DNA from: Streptomyces fradiae
Lineage (GTDB): Bacteria; Actinomycetota; Actinomycetes; Streptomycetales; Streptomycetaceae
Reading direction: 5' to 3'
Assembly: GCF_041270065.1 (NCBI RefSeq)
Contig: NZ_CP065958.1
Coordinates: 4,526,001 to 4,590,000, forward strand
DNA length: 64,000 nt
The notes under the pieces are model-generated. The model was not told the origin of the DNA. It worked only from the letters and a program-made list of their open reading frames with translations, and made no database searches. The translations under genes and the position numbers were made by a program. The stretch's first letter is position 1. Each line of letters opens with the position of its first letter. Positions 1 through 8,458 of the stretch are shown here, piece after piece.

Positions 1-294
1 GAGGCCGAGGTCACCACGACCGGCGAGGAACACGAGGTCCCCTCCTCGGTCCACGCCCTCCTCGGCCCGGCCACCCCCGCCACCTACGTCGAACACGACG
101 AACTCCGCGCCGCCGGCACCGAACTCGACTGGCGCCGCACCCCCGACGGCGTCATCCACGCCGCCACCCTGGAGGGCGTCGCCGCCGGCCTCGCCTGGGC
201 CGCCGGCCAATGGCCCCGCCGCTTCGAGGTCGCGGCCCTGCTGGAGGACCCGTCGAGGACGGCGGAGCTGGCCCGGGACCGCTGGTTCGATTGA
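1..294 (+). CDS. 3' end of an unassigned gene, possibly an Hsp90-like ATPase
   Basis: The reading frame is open from base 1 and stops with TGA at 292-294, so only the last 97 residues are visible and the start lies outside the window. The fragment is acidic, has no membrane segment and ends in ARDRWFD. From memory this tail resembles the C-terminus of streptomycete proteins with a sacsin-type, Hsp90-like N-terminal ATPase domain, but no catalytic motif is inside the window, so the function is a guess. It converges on the gene at 305-907 with 10 bases between the stops. Codon use is typical high-GC. Confidence 0.5.
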   Translation, partial: EAEVTTTGEEHEVPSSVHALLGPATPATYVEHDELRAAGTELDWRRTPDGVIHAATLEGVAAGLAWAAGQWPRRFEVAALLEDPSRTAELARDRWFD

Positions 295-304
295 CCGCAG
301 GGGG

Positions 305-907
305 TCAGTACTTGGCGGCGAGACTCACCTGGGTGTCGCCGCCCGCCCCTTCGAGCCGCCACCGCAGCCACTTGGGGTCGGGCGCGTTCGTGCTCGCGGA
401 CAGCCAGTGTCCGGGCACGACGATGCCGTGCCAGTTCTCCACCCAGAAGCATTCGGTGCCGCCGATGCAGAACGGGCCTACGCAGATGCACTCCCACACG
501 TCGACGAACATCGTGGCGTTGCTGGTCCCCTCGGCGCCGACCATCGTGATCCCGGTCCCGTATCCGACGGCGTGGTCGGTGCCGCAGATCGCCCAGTCGA
601 AGCCCTGGACACAGGCCTGGGCGCCGGGGCAGAAGGTGTTCTTGAACCAGATCTGTTCGTCGGTGGTGCGTACCGCCGCTTCCTTGTAACCGACGGGTTC
701 GCCCGCCGTCTGCTGTCCGGCCTCGGGCGGGGCCGCGATCTCGCCCGGTGTGGCGGGCAGTTGCTCGACGGCCCGGCCGCCCTCCACGATCGCCCTCATT
801 CCGGAGGGAAAGTCGAGGATCTGCAGGGCATGGTCGTTCCCCATGTCCATCGTGGTGCTGGCGCGCGGCGGGAGCCCGCGCTTGACGCGGCTGTTGGTGG
901 TGGTCAT
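305..907 (-). CDS. Cys-rich hypothetical protein (200 aa)
   Basis: I do not recognise this gene. The 200-residue product has no signal peptide or membrane helix. Seven cysteines lie in the second half (TFC, QAC, AIC, WECIC, PFC, TEC contexts), interspersed with Trp, Gly and Phe, suggesting a compact disulfide- or metal-stabilised fold. The first 100 residues are Pro/Ala/Glu-rich and probably flexible. The ATG at 907 is preceded by GGGAAGAAG at a usable distance. It stands alone: converging with the partial gene on its 3' side and about 200 bases from the ABC operon on the other. The N-terminal half could be a leader or linker, but nothing proves processing. Confidence 0.6.
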   Translation of the reverse strand: MTTTNSRVKRGLPPRASTTMDMGNDHALQILDFPSGMRAIVEGGRAVEQLPATPGEIAAPPEAGQQTAGEPVGYKEAAVRTTDEQIWFKNTFCPGAQACVQGFDWAICGTDHAVGYGTGITMVGAEGTSNATMFVDVWECICVGPFCIGGTECFWVENWHGIVVPGHWLSASTNAPDPKWLRWRLEGAGGDTQVSLAAKY

Positions 908-1116
908 CTCGTGACTTCTTCCCTGTGGCGCCGGAGCGCGCCGGTGACGCGACCGGCGAAGAAGAATGAGCTGAAGGAGAAGGTGCCGAAAGAGGCGAGG
1001 GAATCGCGCGGCGCCTGAACCGAGGGCGCCCGAACCGTGGCCGTCCGACCGAGGACGTCCGCCCCGGGAGCCTGCCGGGGACTGTCACCCCGTGCACCCG
1101 CGCGACGCCATTCGTT

Positions 1117-1749
1117 TCAGTCTGGCACGCCCGTGCCCGACTGTCCTCCCGGCCGGCCCGCGACCGCCACCCCCGCCGCCCACAGCACCCCCGCGATCAG
1201 CGCCGCACCTCCCTCGTACGGCCCCTGGATCGACCAGGCCCACCACTCCGGGGTGTTGTCCTCGCCCACGCCGAGCAGCAGGGTCGGGCCGAAGGTGGCC
1301 AGGGGGAGGAGCCAGGCCAGGCCCGAGCCGAAGAGGCGGGCGCTGAGGGCCGCGAGGCCGAGGTGGCCGATCGCGTTGCGGGCGGAGGCGGTGAAGACCT
1401 CGGGCGGGGTGCCGGTGAGGAGCGGCAGGGCCGCGAGTCCGACCGCGAGCAGGGTGAGGGCGAGGACATGGAGGCGCCGGAACAGGTGCATGGGGCGGGC
1501 CGAGAGGTGTTCCAGGTCCGCCTGCGGGGTGTGCAGGGTCGTGCCGAGGACCACGGCGTACGCGACGGGCGCGACCGCCGCCACCGGCACGCTGAAGTCG
1601 ACCAGGTGGCGGAAGTCGGGGAGTTCCACCCGCGACCGGGTGAACACCGCCGTCGCGACGGCCAGGACCAGCGCGGTCGCCGCCGCCGCGGGCACCCCGC
1701 GGCTGCGGGCGAAGGCGAGGGCCGGACGGGCCGGGTTCGCGGCGCTCAC
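1117..1749 (-). CDS. ABC transporter membrane subunit, short (210 aa)
   Basis: A GTG start at 1749 overlaps the TGA of the upstream permease gene (1746-1748) by four bases, indicating translational coupling. The 210-residue product has about five or six hydrophobic helices separated by short Arg/Pro-rich loops and no soluble domain. It is the third gene of an operon with an ATPase (3086-3880) and a larger permease (1746-3089), so it is probably a second membrane partner of the same exporter. It is shorter than a standard ABC-2 permease and the family is not identified by motif. The assignment rests mainly on context. Confidence 0.65.
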   Translation of the reverse strand: MSAANPARPALAFARSRGVPAAAATALVLAVATAVFTRSRVELPDFRHLVDFSVPVAAVAPVAYAVVLGTTLHTPQADLEHLSARPMHLFRRLHVLALTLLAVGLAALPLLTGTPPEVFTASARNAIGHLGLAALSARLFGSGLAWLLPLATFGPTLLLGVGEDNTPEWWAWSIQGPYEGGAALIAGVLWAAGVAVAGRPGGQSGTGVPD

Positions 1750-3089
1750 CGGGGAGCGCCGGGGAGCGCCGGTACGGGCGCGCACGTGCCGACGGCCGCC
1801 GCGGCGCCGGAGAGCCACCGGTCCTGCTCGGCGGCCGGGGCCTTCCGTACGCGTTCGACGGCGTCGGAGAACCGCTCCCCGTAGTACGGCACCGGCAGCC
1901 CCGCCCGGGACCGCAGCACCGCCTGGACGAGGAAGACGTCCGGGTAGCCGCCGGTCTCCGCGAGCGTGATCGGCGCGCAGCCGGGCGGCGGCGCGGGCAG
2001 GGCGGCGTCCAGCATCGACTCGGTGAGCGTGCGGCGGTCCACGATCGGCCGGTAGACCGGCAGTTCGGCGCCGGGCGCGTTCCCGGCGCCCCCGCCCCTC
2101 GGCGCCCGCAGGCCCGTCTCGTAGAAATGCCGCCGGAAACCCGGCAGTTGTCCCGTCGCCCGGTCCACGACCCGCGCCGCCGACTCCGCCTCCGGCAGCA
2201 GATGCCGGTCGGCGGGCCACAGACACGCGGTCGTACGGCCCTGGGTCACGCAGGCGGGTTCGGCCGGCTGGGGTGCGCGGGTCGCCCAGAAGGGGTCGGG
2301 GTCCGGCGCGCGGAGGCTCAGCAGCACGCCCGCGGCGGTCAGCGCCACCACCACGGGCACCGCGAGGACCGGGCCGGGCACGACCACCGCGCGCCGTACG
2401 AGCGCGGGCAGGGCGAGCAGCGCCAGGGCCGCCGCCGCGCACCACGCGGCGGCGACGAGCAACCGGAAGGTGTCGGGCCGGAACGTGACGTCCCAGTGGT
2501 CGTCGATGGCCGGCAGCAGCCGCCCCACGGAGAGCCCGGGCGCGAACGCCAGGACGACGAACGCCCCGTACCAGAACACGCCCATCGCCGGGGCGACGAT
2601 CCGCGACGGCAGCAGGGTTCCGGCGGCGACCCCGGCGGCGATCTGCAGGCCGGTCATCGCGACGGCGAGGACCAGCGGGCTCCACACGGGATCGGTGACC
2701 TCGCTGACACCGGCCGTACGAGTGAAGGCGACGGCGGTCATGACGGCGTACGCCGCCACCGACCACAGCCAGGCCGCGCCCCACAGGAGCAGCGCCTGTG
2801 ACCAGCCGCTCCGGGGGGTGGTGTCCGCCCACGCGCTGGTACGGGTGCGGTGCGCGCGGCCGGCGCTCCAGGCCGCGGCGGCGCTCATGAGCGAGCCCAT
2901 GACGATGACGCCGAAGACCTGGACCTTGATGCTCGCCTGGTTCCACCAGCCGATCCAGTCGCTGGTCGCGGGGTCGGCGGAGGCGAGGTACCAGACGCCG
3001 GCGGCCGCCGCGAGCACGGCGACCTTGCCCGCCTCGCCGCGCCGCATCTCGTGGCCGAGGACGCGGAGAACGCCGAGGACCCGGATCAC
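1746..3089 (-). CDS. ABC transporter permease with extracytoplasmic tail
   Basis: This is a 447-residue membrane protein. The N-terminal 280 residues hold about six hydrophobic helices. The last 160 residues form a soluble Pro/Arg-rich domain with several cysteines, presumably outside the membrane. The ATG at 3089 overlaps the stop of the upstream ATPase gene by four bases (ATGA), and its own stop overlaps the next permease, so all three are cotranslated. The context indicates an ABC-2-like export permease powered by the ATPase at 3086-3880. The substrate is unknown. Confidence 0.7.
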   Translation of the reverse strand: MIRVLGVLRVLGHEMRRGEAGKVAVLAAAAGVWYLASADPATSDWIGWWNQASIKVQVFGVIVMGSLMSAAAAWSAGRAHRTRTSAWADTTPRSGWSQALLLWGAAWLWSVAAYAVMTAVAFTRTAGVSEVTDPVWSPLVLAVAMTGLQIAAGVAAGTLLPSRIVAPAMGVFWYGAFVVLAFAPGLSVGRLLPAIDDHWDVTFRPDTFRLLVAAAWCAAAALALLALPALVRRAVVVPGPVLAVPVVVALTAAGVLLSLRAPDPDPFWATRAPQPAEPACVTQGRTTACLWPADRHLLPEAESAARVVDRATGQLPGFRRHFYETGLRAPRGGGAGNAPGAELPVYRPIVDRRTLTESMLDAALPAPPPGCAPITLAETGGYPDVFLVQAVLRSRAGLPVPYYGERFSDAVERVRKAPAAEQDRWLSGAAAAVGTCAPVPALPGAPR

Positions 3090-3880
3090 ACCCGTACTCC
3101 GCTCTGCTCCACGACGGCGAGGTAACCGGCCTCCAGGGCCGGTCCGTTGACCTCACCGTCCCCGTCCCGGCCGGCACAGAGTTCGGCGGCGGTGCCGCTG
3201 AAGCGCATCCGTCCCTCCAGGAGCACATGGATGCAGTCGCAGACCTGGGCGACGTCCTCGGCGAGGTGGGTGCTCATGACGACGGCGGCGCGTTCGCCCA
3301 GGTCGCGGATGAGGGTGCGGAAGCCGACCCGCTGGGCGGGGTCGAGGCCGACCGTCGGCTCGTCGAGCAGCACCAGCGCGGGCCGGTTGACCATTGCCTG
3401 GGCGATGCCGGCCCGCCGGAGCATCCCGCCGGACAGGGCGCCCATGCGCTGGTCCGCCTGCCGTTCCAGGTCCACCAGGCGCAGCACCTCGCGCACCCGG
3501 TCGCGCCGCTCGCGGGTCGGCACCTTGCGCAGCCAGGCGGCGTACTCGACGAACTCCCGTACGGTGAACCGCGGATAGTGCCCGAAGGCCTGCGGAAGGA
3601 CCCCGATCCGCTCCCGCACCCGAAGCGTCGCCGCCCGCCCGCGCACCGGCTCGCCGAGCAGCCGCACCGTCCCGGTGTCGGGCCGGCGGGCGGTGCTGAG
3701 CAGCGACAACAGGGTGGTCTTCCCGGCCCCGTTGGGCCCGAGGAGGGCCGTGACACCGGAGTGGAACTCCGCGTCCACCCCGTCGAGGGCGGTCACGGCC
3801 CGGTACCGGACCGTGGCGCCCTCGACGGAGGCGGCCGGCGCCGTGGCGCCGGCCGGGTGGTTCTCAGTGCGGTCGGACAC
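3086..3880 (-). CDS. ABC transporter ATP-binding protein
   Basis: The product is a 264-residue nucleotide-binding subunit. Walker A is GPNGAGKTT (about residues 48-56), the Q-loop glutamine is near 97, the signature LSGGM is at 149-153, Walker B ends in LLDEP near 171-175, and the H-loop histidine is in STHLAED near 205. This architecture is that of the CcmA/DrrA-type export ATPases paired with ABC-2 permeases. It is the first gene of the three-gene operon and overlaps the next gene by an ATGA. It acts on the cytoplasmic face of the membrane. No regulator lies beside it, and the substrate cannot be deduced. Confidence 0.92.
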   Translation of the reverse strand: MSDRTENHPAGATAPAASVEGATVRYRAVTALDGVDAEFHSGVTALLGPNGAGKTTLLSLLSTARRPDTGTVRLLGEPVRGRAATLRVRERIGVLPQAFGHYPRFTVREFVEYAAWLRKVPTRERRDRVREVLRLVDLERQADQRMGALSGGMLRRAGIAQAMVNRPALVLLDEPTVGLDPAQRVGFRTLIRDLGERAAVVMSTHLAEDVAQVCDCIHVLLEGRMRFSGTAAELCAGRDGDGEVNGPALEAGYLAVVEQSGVRV

Positions 3881-3926
3881 GCTTTCCTGACCAGTTTCTC
3901 GGTTCTCGGTTGCCGGTTCTCAATGC

Positions 3927-4334
3927 TCAGTTCTCGGCGGCCACGTAGCCGTAGGCACGGCTTCCGGAGACACCGGCCCAGGTGCCCTTCGTGTAGTACT
4001 TGCCGCCGGTCGTCGTACCGCCGTAGGAGCCGCAGCCGTAGCCGGAGCGGTAGTTCCGGGACGTGGACGCGATCTGCGGGTCGGGCATGAAGGACTTGTC
4101 CTGGTAGACGTACGCGCTGAACGTCTTCAGGTCGGACGTGGGCACGTCGCCGCAGGCGCGGGCGTGGCCGGAGCCGGGGCCGTTCCAGCGGTCGCCGTCC
4201 TCCTTGGAGCCGGAGGTTGCGATGGAGAACGGCAGCCGGCTGCCGCTGATCTCGCCGGCGACGGCGACACCGGCGGGCAGGGCCAGCACGGTGGCGAGGC
4301 CCAGGGTGGCTATCCGGGTGCGGGTGAGCTTCAT
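3927..4334 (-). CDS. Small secreted protein
   Basis: The 135-residue precursor has a clear Sec signal peptide: basic MKLTRTR, a hydrophobic core to about residue 25, and an AVAG cleavage region. The mature part is Gly/Ser/Tyr-rich with two cysteines (ACGD and GCGS contexts) that could form one disulfide. It ends in AYGYVAAEN. AGGGGGAA lies about eight bases before the ATG at 4334. It is transcribed alone, downstream of the divergent SCO6745-type region and upstream of the ABC operon on the same strand. I do not recognise a family. A role in the cell envelope or an extracellular role is inferred from the signal peptide only. Confidence 0.72.
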   Translation of the reverse strand: MKLTRTRIATLGLATVLALPAGVAVAGEISGSRLPFSIATSGSKEDGDRWNGPGSGHARACGDVPTSDLKTFSAYVYQDKSFMPDPQIASTSRNYRSGYGCGSYGGTTTGGKYYTKGTWAGVSGSRAYGYVAAEN

Positions 4335-4401
4335 GAAATTGTTCCCCCTTGGGCGGTGGTCGGCAGTCCGTCCGCAGGGGTCAGTTGCAGGACTGCGTCG
4401 C

Positions 4402-4434
4402 CATCGCTACGGCTTGGTCATTGCGATAGCGATG
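4402..4434. promoter_or_regulatory. Inverted repeat upstream of the secreted-protein gene
   Basis: CATCGCTA at 4402-4409 is matched exactly by TAGCGATG at 4427-4434, with a 17-base gap. It lies 68-100 bases before the start codon at 4334. Position and symmetry fit a regulator binding site or a leader hairpin. No assigned regulator matches it. Confidence 0.35.
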
Positions 4435-4553
4435 TCGGTGACAGTAACGCGCCTCTGATCGCGCCGGGCGTGGCGGGGGTCACAATTGGCAAGAGTGGGC
4501 CGAAAGTTGCCGTAAGGGCCGGAATCGGCCGCCGTGCCCCGCCCCGGCCGTCC

Positions 4554-5441
4554 TCATGGCCGGCGGGCCCGGCGCGCCGGCAGCCCCATCGGGTTCGGGA
4601 AGGGGATGGTGCCCGAGGTCAGGATCTCGTCGGCCAGGACGCCCAGCAGCGCCACCGCCCGGTCGGCCTCGGGCGGGGCGAGGGCGGCGAGGAAGGGGCG
4701 TACGGCGAGGGTGTCGGTGCGGGACTCGAGGTGGGCGCGGAGGGCGCGGGCCTCGGCGGTCGGGGTGCCGGTGGGGGCCAACAGGCCCCGGGCCGCCAGG
4801 CGGGTGGCGGCGGAGCGCCAGTCGGTGTCGGACCAGCCGCGGTTGTCGCGGAGGGTCGCGGGCGGGACGCCCTCGGCCGCCGCGAAGAGGACGTGGACCT
4901 CGCAGCCGTCCAGGCCCTCCGCCGCGAGCAGGGCCACATGGCCGTCGCCGCGGTGTTCGCGCAGCGTGGTCGTGGCCTGCCACAGGGCGCCGACCGGGTC
5001 GTCGGGCGCGGGCACGTCGCGGTTGGCGGCGAAGAGCGGGCGGCCGGCGCCGTCGGCGGCGGCCACCACACGGGCGAGCAGCGGTACGAGCTCCGCCGCC
5101 GCCCCGGCGGCCGACGGGGCCACGCGCCGCAGCGCCGCCGTCGCCCCCGCGGCCCGGGCCCGCAGCACCGCCTCGGGCGCCGCGTACGACCACGCGTCCG
5201 GCACGGAGCGCCGCACCATCGCCGGATGGAAGTTGTAGAACGCGGCCTCCACCACCCCGGCGGCCACGGCCCCCAACGGCGCCGCCCGCGCCCCGAAGTA
5301 CCCCATCCAGAACCCCCGCAGCCCGACCTCGCGGTTCGCCTCCCGGCACTCCGCCGCGAAGTACGTCACCGCGTGCACGGGCTCCATGGCCTGCCACGCC
5401 TGTCGGGCGAACCGCGCGTTCACGTCGGTGTCGAAGGACAT
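4554..5441 (-). CDS. SCO6745-family protein
   Basis: The 295-residue soluble protein begins FARQAWQAMEPVHAVTYFAAE and contains the run RGFWMGYFGARAAPLGAV. I know this pattern from the actinobacterial SCO6745 family, also called SalK-like. The C-terminal part (about 180-280) has a winged-helix look (WRSAATRLAARGLL), and family members are often drawn as HTH-containing, but no biochemical role is established. The N-terminal ATG at 5441 is chosen because the family motif starts within 15 residues. It is a monocistronic gene between the P-type ATPase (same strand, upstream) and the secreted protein gene. Confidence 0.75.
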   Translation of the reverse strand: MSFDTDVNARFARQAWQAMEPVHAVTYFAAECREANREVGLRGFWMGYFGARAAPLGAVAAGVVEAAFYNFHPAMVRRSVPDAWSYAAPEAVLRARAAGATAALRRVAPSAAGAAAELVPLLARVVAAADGAGRPLFAANRDVPAPDDPVGALWQATTTLREHRGDGHVALLAAEGLDGCEVHVLFAAAEGVPPATLRDNRGWSDTDWRSAATRLAARGLLAPTGTPTAEARALRAHLESRTDTLAVRPFLAALAPPEADRAVALLGVLADEILTSGTIPFPNPMGLPARRARRP

Positions 5442-5491
5442 GGGGGCACGCTAGGGCCCGGTCCGCCCCGGCCGCCATGTCGCCTCGCCCG

Positions 5492-7939
5492 CTACGCCGG
5501 GAACCGCCGCCCCACCCACCGCCACGCGAACTCCAGCACCGCCGAGCCCGCCGCCGCGATCGCGACCGCCGTCCACGGCATCGTCACGCCGACCAGCTTG
5601 AGCGCGAAGAAGTCCTGCAGCCAGGGCACGACGAGGACGAGGAGGAAGGCGCCGCCCATGGCCGCGACCAGGGCGATGCGCCACCAGGTGTAGGGGCGGG
5701 CGATGATCGCGAGGACCCACATGGAGACCAGGAAGAGGGTGAGGGTCGCGGCGCTGGTCTCGGCGTCGAGCGCGCCGGGGCCCGTGTAGTGGTGCCGGGC
5801 AAGCAGATACGTGGCGAAGGTGGCCGCCGCCGCGATGACGCCGGCCGGGATCGCGTACCGCATCACCCGCCGGACGAAGTGCGGTTTGGCCCGCTCCTTG
5901 TTGGGCGCGAGGGCCAGGAAGAAGGCGGGAACGCCGATGGTGAGGGTGGACAGCAGCGTCAGGTGGCGGGGCAGGAAGGGGTACTCGACCTGGCTGACCA
6001 CGACCAGGATCGCGAGCAGCACCGAGTAGACCGTCTTCGTCAGGAAGAGGGTCGCCACCCGGGTGATGTTGCCGATCACCCGGCGCCCCTCGCCGACCAC
6101 CGACGGCAGCGTCGAGAAGGAGTTGTTGAGCAGCACGATCTGGGCGACGGCCCGGGTCGCCTCGGAGCCGGAGCCCATGGAGACGCCGATGTCGGCGTCC
6201 TTGAGGGCGAGGACGTCGTTGACGCCGTCGCCCGTCATCGCGACCGTGTGCCCGCGCGACTGGAGCGCCGCGACCATGTCCCGCTTCTGCTGCGGGGTGA
6301 CCCGCCCGAAGACGGTGCCCTCGTCCAGGGCCTTCGCCATCTCGTCCCGGTCGGTCGGGAGGGTGCGCGCGTCCACGGTGTTCTCGGCGCCGGGCAGGCC
6401 GAGCTTGCCGGCGACGGCGCCGACCGAGACCGCGTTGTCGCCGGAGATGACCTTGGCGGTGACGTTCTGGTCGGCGAAGTACGCGAGGGTGTCGGCGGCG
6501 TCCGGCCGCAGTCGCTGCTCCAGGACGACGAGCGCGGAGGCCCGCGCGTCCTTCGCCACGTCCGGCGAGTCGAGCTCGTGGACGGTACGGGCGAGCAGCA
6601 GCACCCGCAGGCCCTGCTCGTTCAGCCGGTCGACCTCCGCGAGGGACGCGTCGCCGGCCGGGAGCAGTACGTCGGGCGCGCCGAGCAGCCAGGTCGAGTT
6701 CTCGCCGTCGCCCTCGCTGAACGCCGCCCCGCTGTACTTCCGCGCCGACGAGAACGGCAGCGACTCCGTACACCGCCAGTCCACCGAGTCCGGATAGGCG
6801 TCGACGATGGCCTGGAGGGAGGCGTTGGGCCGCGGGTCGGACTCGCCGAGCGCGCCGAGCACCTTCCGTACGTACGCCTCCTCCGAACCGTTCAGCATGC
6901 GCAGCTCGGTGACGTCCATGCCGCCCTCGGTGAGCGTGCCGGTCTTGTCGAGGCAGACGACGTCGACCCGGGCGAGGCCCTCGATGGCGGGCAGCTCCTG
7001 CACCAGGCACTGTTTGCGGCCGAGCCGGATCACGCCGATCGCGAAGGCGACGGAGGTGAGCAGGACCAGTCCCTCGGGGATCATCGGGACGATGCCGCCG
7101 ACGGTGCGGGCCACGGACTCCTTGAAGTCGTTGTCCTTGACGACGAGCTGGCTGATGACGAGCCCGAGCGCGGTCGGGATCATCATCCACGTCACGTACT
7201 TGAGGATCGTGGAGATGCCGGTGCGCAGCTCGGAGTGGACGAGGGTGAAGCGGGACGCCTCCTCGGCGAGCTGCGCGGCGTAGGCCTCGCGGCCGACCTT
7301 GGTGGCGGTGAAGGCGCCGCCGCCGGCGACGACGAAGGAGCCGGACATCATCCGGTCGCCGGGCTTCTTCACGACGGGGTCGGCCTCGCCGGTGAGCAGC
7401 GACTCGTCGATCTCCAGGCTGTCGGCCTCGGCGACCTCGCCGTCGACGACGACCTTGTCGCCGGGACCGAGTTCGATGAGATCCCCGAGGACGATCTCGG
7501 AGGTGGAGATCTCGGCGGCGGCGCCGTCGCGGCGGACCGTCGGCCTGGCCTCGCCGATGACGGCGAGCCCGTCGAGGGTCTTCTTGGCGCGCAGTTCCTG
7601 GACGATGCCGATGCCGGTGTTGGCGATGATCACGAAGCCGAAGAGGCTGTCCTGGATCGGCGCGACGAAGAGCATGATCACCCACAGCACGCCGATGATC
7701 GCGTTGAAGCGGGTGAAGACGTTGGCGCGGACGATGTCGGTGGTGGAGCGGGAGCTCCGTACGGGGACGTCGTTGACCTCGCCGCGCGCCACTCGCTCGG
7801 CGACCTGAGCGGCGGTCAGGCCCTGTGGGCGGTGGACGACGACGGCGGTGGTCCCGGCGGTGGTCCCGGCCGTGGTCCCAGGCGTCATGTCGGCCGTGGC
7901 GCCGCTGCCGTCCGTGTCGATCTTCGCCCGCTGCGTCAT
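5492..7939 (-). CDS. P-type cation-transporting ATPase, CtpE-like
   Basis: The 815-residue membrane ATPase shows all the P-type landmarks: the TGEA dephosphorylation loop near 183-186, PEGL in the fourth helix near 288-291, the phosphorylation site DKTGT at 331-335 and TGDGVND at 569-575. The MIPEGLVLLTS context and overall length match the CtpE-like HAD-IC class, reported as Ca2+ uptake ATPases in mycobacteria, so Ca2+ or another divalent cation is likely. The N-terminus has a Thr/Gly repeat (GTTAGTTAGTTA). No good Shine-Dalgarno precedes the ATG at 7939, so it may be leaderless. It is probably monocistronic. Confidence 0.9.
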   Translation of the reverse strand: MTQRAKIDTDGSGATADMTPGTTAGTTAGTTAVVVHRPQGLTAAQVAERVARGEVNDVPVRSSRSTTDIVRANVFTRFNAIIGVLWVIMLFVAPIQDSLFGFVIIANTGIGIVQELRAKKTLDGLAVIGEARPTVRRDGAAAEISTSEIVLGDLIELGPGDKVVVDGEVAEADSLEIDESLLTGEADPVVKKPGDRMMSGSFVVAGGGAFTATKVGREAYAAQLAEEASRFTLVHSELRTGISTILKYVTWMMIPTALGLVISQLVVKDNDFKESVARTVGGIVPMIPEGLVLLTSVAFAIGVIRLGRKQCLVQELPAIEGLARVDVVCLDKTGTLTEGGMDVTELRMLNGSEEAYVRKVLGALGESDPRPNASLQAIVDAYPDSVDWRCTESLPFSSARKYSGAAFSEGDGENSTWLLGAPDVLLPAGDASLAEVDRLNEQGLRVLLLARTVHELDSPDVAKDARASALVVLEQRLRPDAADTLAYFADQNVTAKVISGDNAVSVGAVAGKLGLPGAENTVDARTLPTDRDEMAKALDEGTVFGRVTPQQKRDMVAALQSRGHTVAMTGDGVNDVLALKDADIGVSMGSGSEATRAVAQIVLLNNSFSTLPSVVGEGRRVIGNITRVATLFLTKTVYSVLLAILVVVSQVEYPFLPRHLTLLSTLTIGVPAFFLALAPNKERAKPHFVRRVMRYAIPAGVIAAAATFATYLLARHHYTGPGALDAETSAATLTLFLVSMWVLAIIARPYTWWRIALVAAMGGAFLLVLVVPWLQDFFALKLVGVTMPWTAVAIAAAGSAVLEFAWRWVGRRFPA

Positions 7940-8039
7940 GTTTTCGACGGTACGACCGGATGCGGCCGCTCACCCGCCGAGAAGTCCGAAGATCAGACCG
8001 GGGGAGGACCGGAAGGGGCCCCAGGTATGACGCGGACCC

Positions 8040-8318
8040 CTAGGTGCTCTGGCCCTCGCCCTCGGGCGTCCGCTGCGCCGCGTGCCGCTTGATCGCCGCG
8101 TCCCGCTTCCGTACGTACCAGATGCCGATCAGGCCGAGGCCCGCGCCGGCCAGGCAGGTCCACACCCACGAGGTCAGGTCCCGGTCGGCGAACCAGCCGT
8201 AGAACGGGATCTGGACGAGGAACAGGACGAACCAGAGGATCGTGCCGCCCGTGATGGTGGCGACGACGGGCCCCTCCAGGGGCTCGGGTGCCTCGTGCTT
8301 CGGTGTCCACTTCGCCAT
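8040..8318 (-). CDS. DUF2530 small membrane protein
   Basis: The product is 92 residues from the ATG at 8318 (MAKWTPKHEAPEPL). A longer form starting at 8381 is possible, but its extra 21 residues look unlike family members. Two hydrophobic helices (GGTILWFVLFLVQIPFYGWF and the WTCLAGAGLGLIGIWYV region) are followed by a basic tail. This pattern fits the actinobacterial DUF2530 family, which has no known function. No clear Shine-Dalgarno is visible. It precedes the P-type ATPase on the same strand with about 100 bases between them, and it is divergent from the NCS2 permease. Confidence 0.7.
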   Translation of the reverse strand: MAKWTPKHEAPEPLEGPVVATITGGTILWFVLFLVQIPFYGWFADRDLTSWVWTCLAGAGLGLIGIWYVRKRDAAIKRHAAQRTPEGEGQST

Positions 8319-8458
8319 GGGAGGCAGTCTAGGCGCCGGAATCAGGGGTCTACGCGCGGAGATGGACTCCCCCTCGTTCATGTGTTCATACTGAAACGGT
8401 TTGCCTCTGGCGGGTTCCCTTCGTATGAACCGCCAAATTGACCATACGAGGACAACCC

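Noticed and set aside
4556..8092. Very long plus-strand ORF (about 1178 codons)
   Set aside because: It runs antisense to the SCO6745-type and P-type ATPase genes and is Arg/Gly/His-rich, as expected for a shadow frame in high-GC DNA; no domain or ribosome site is seen.
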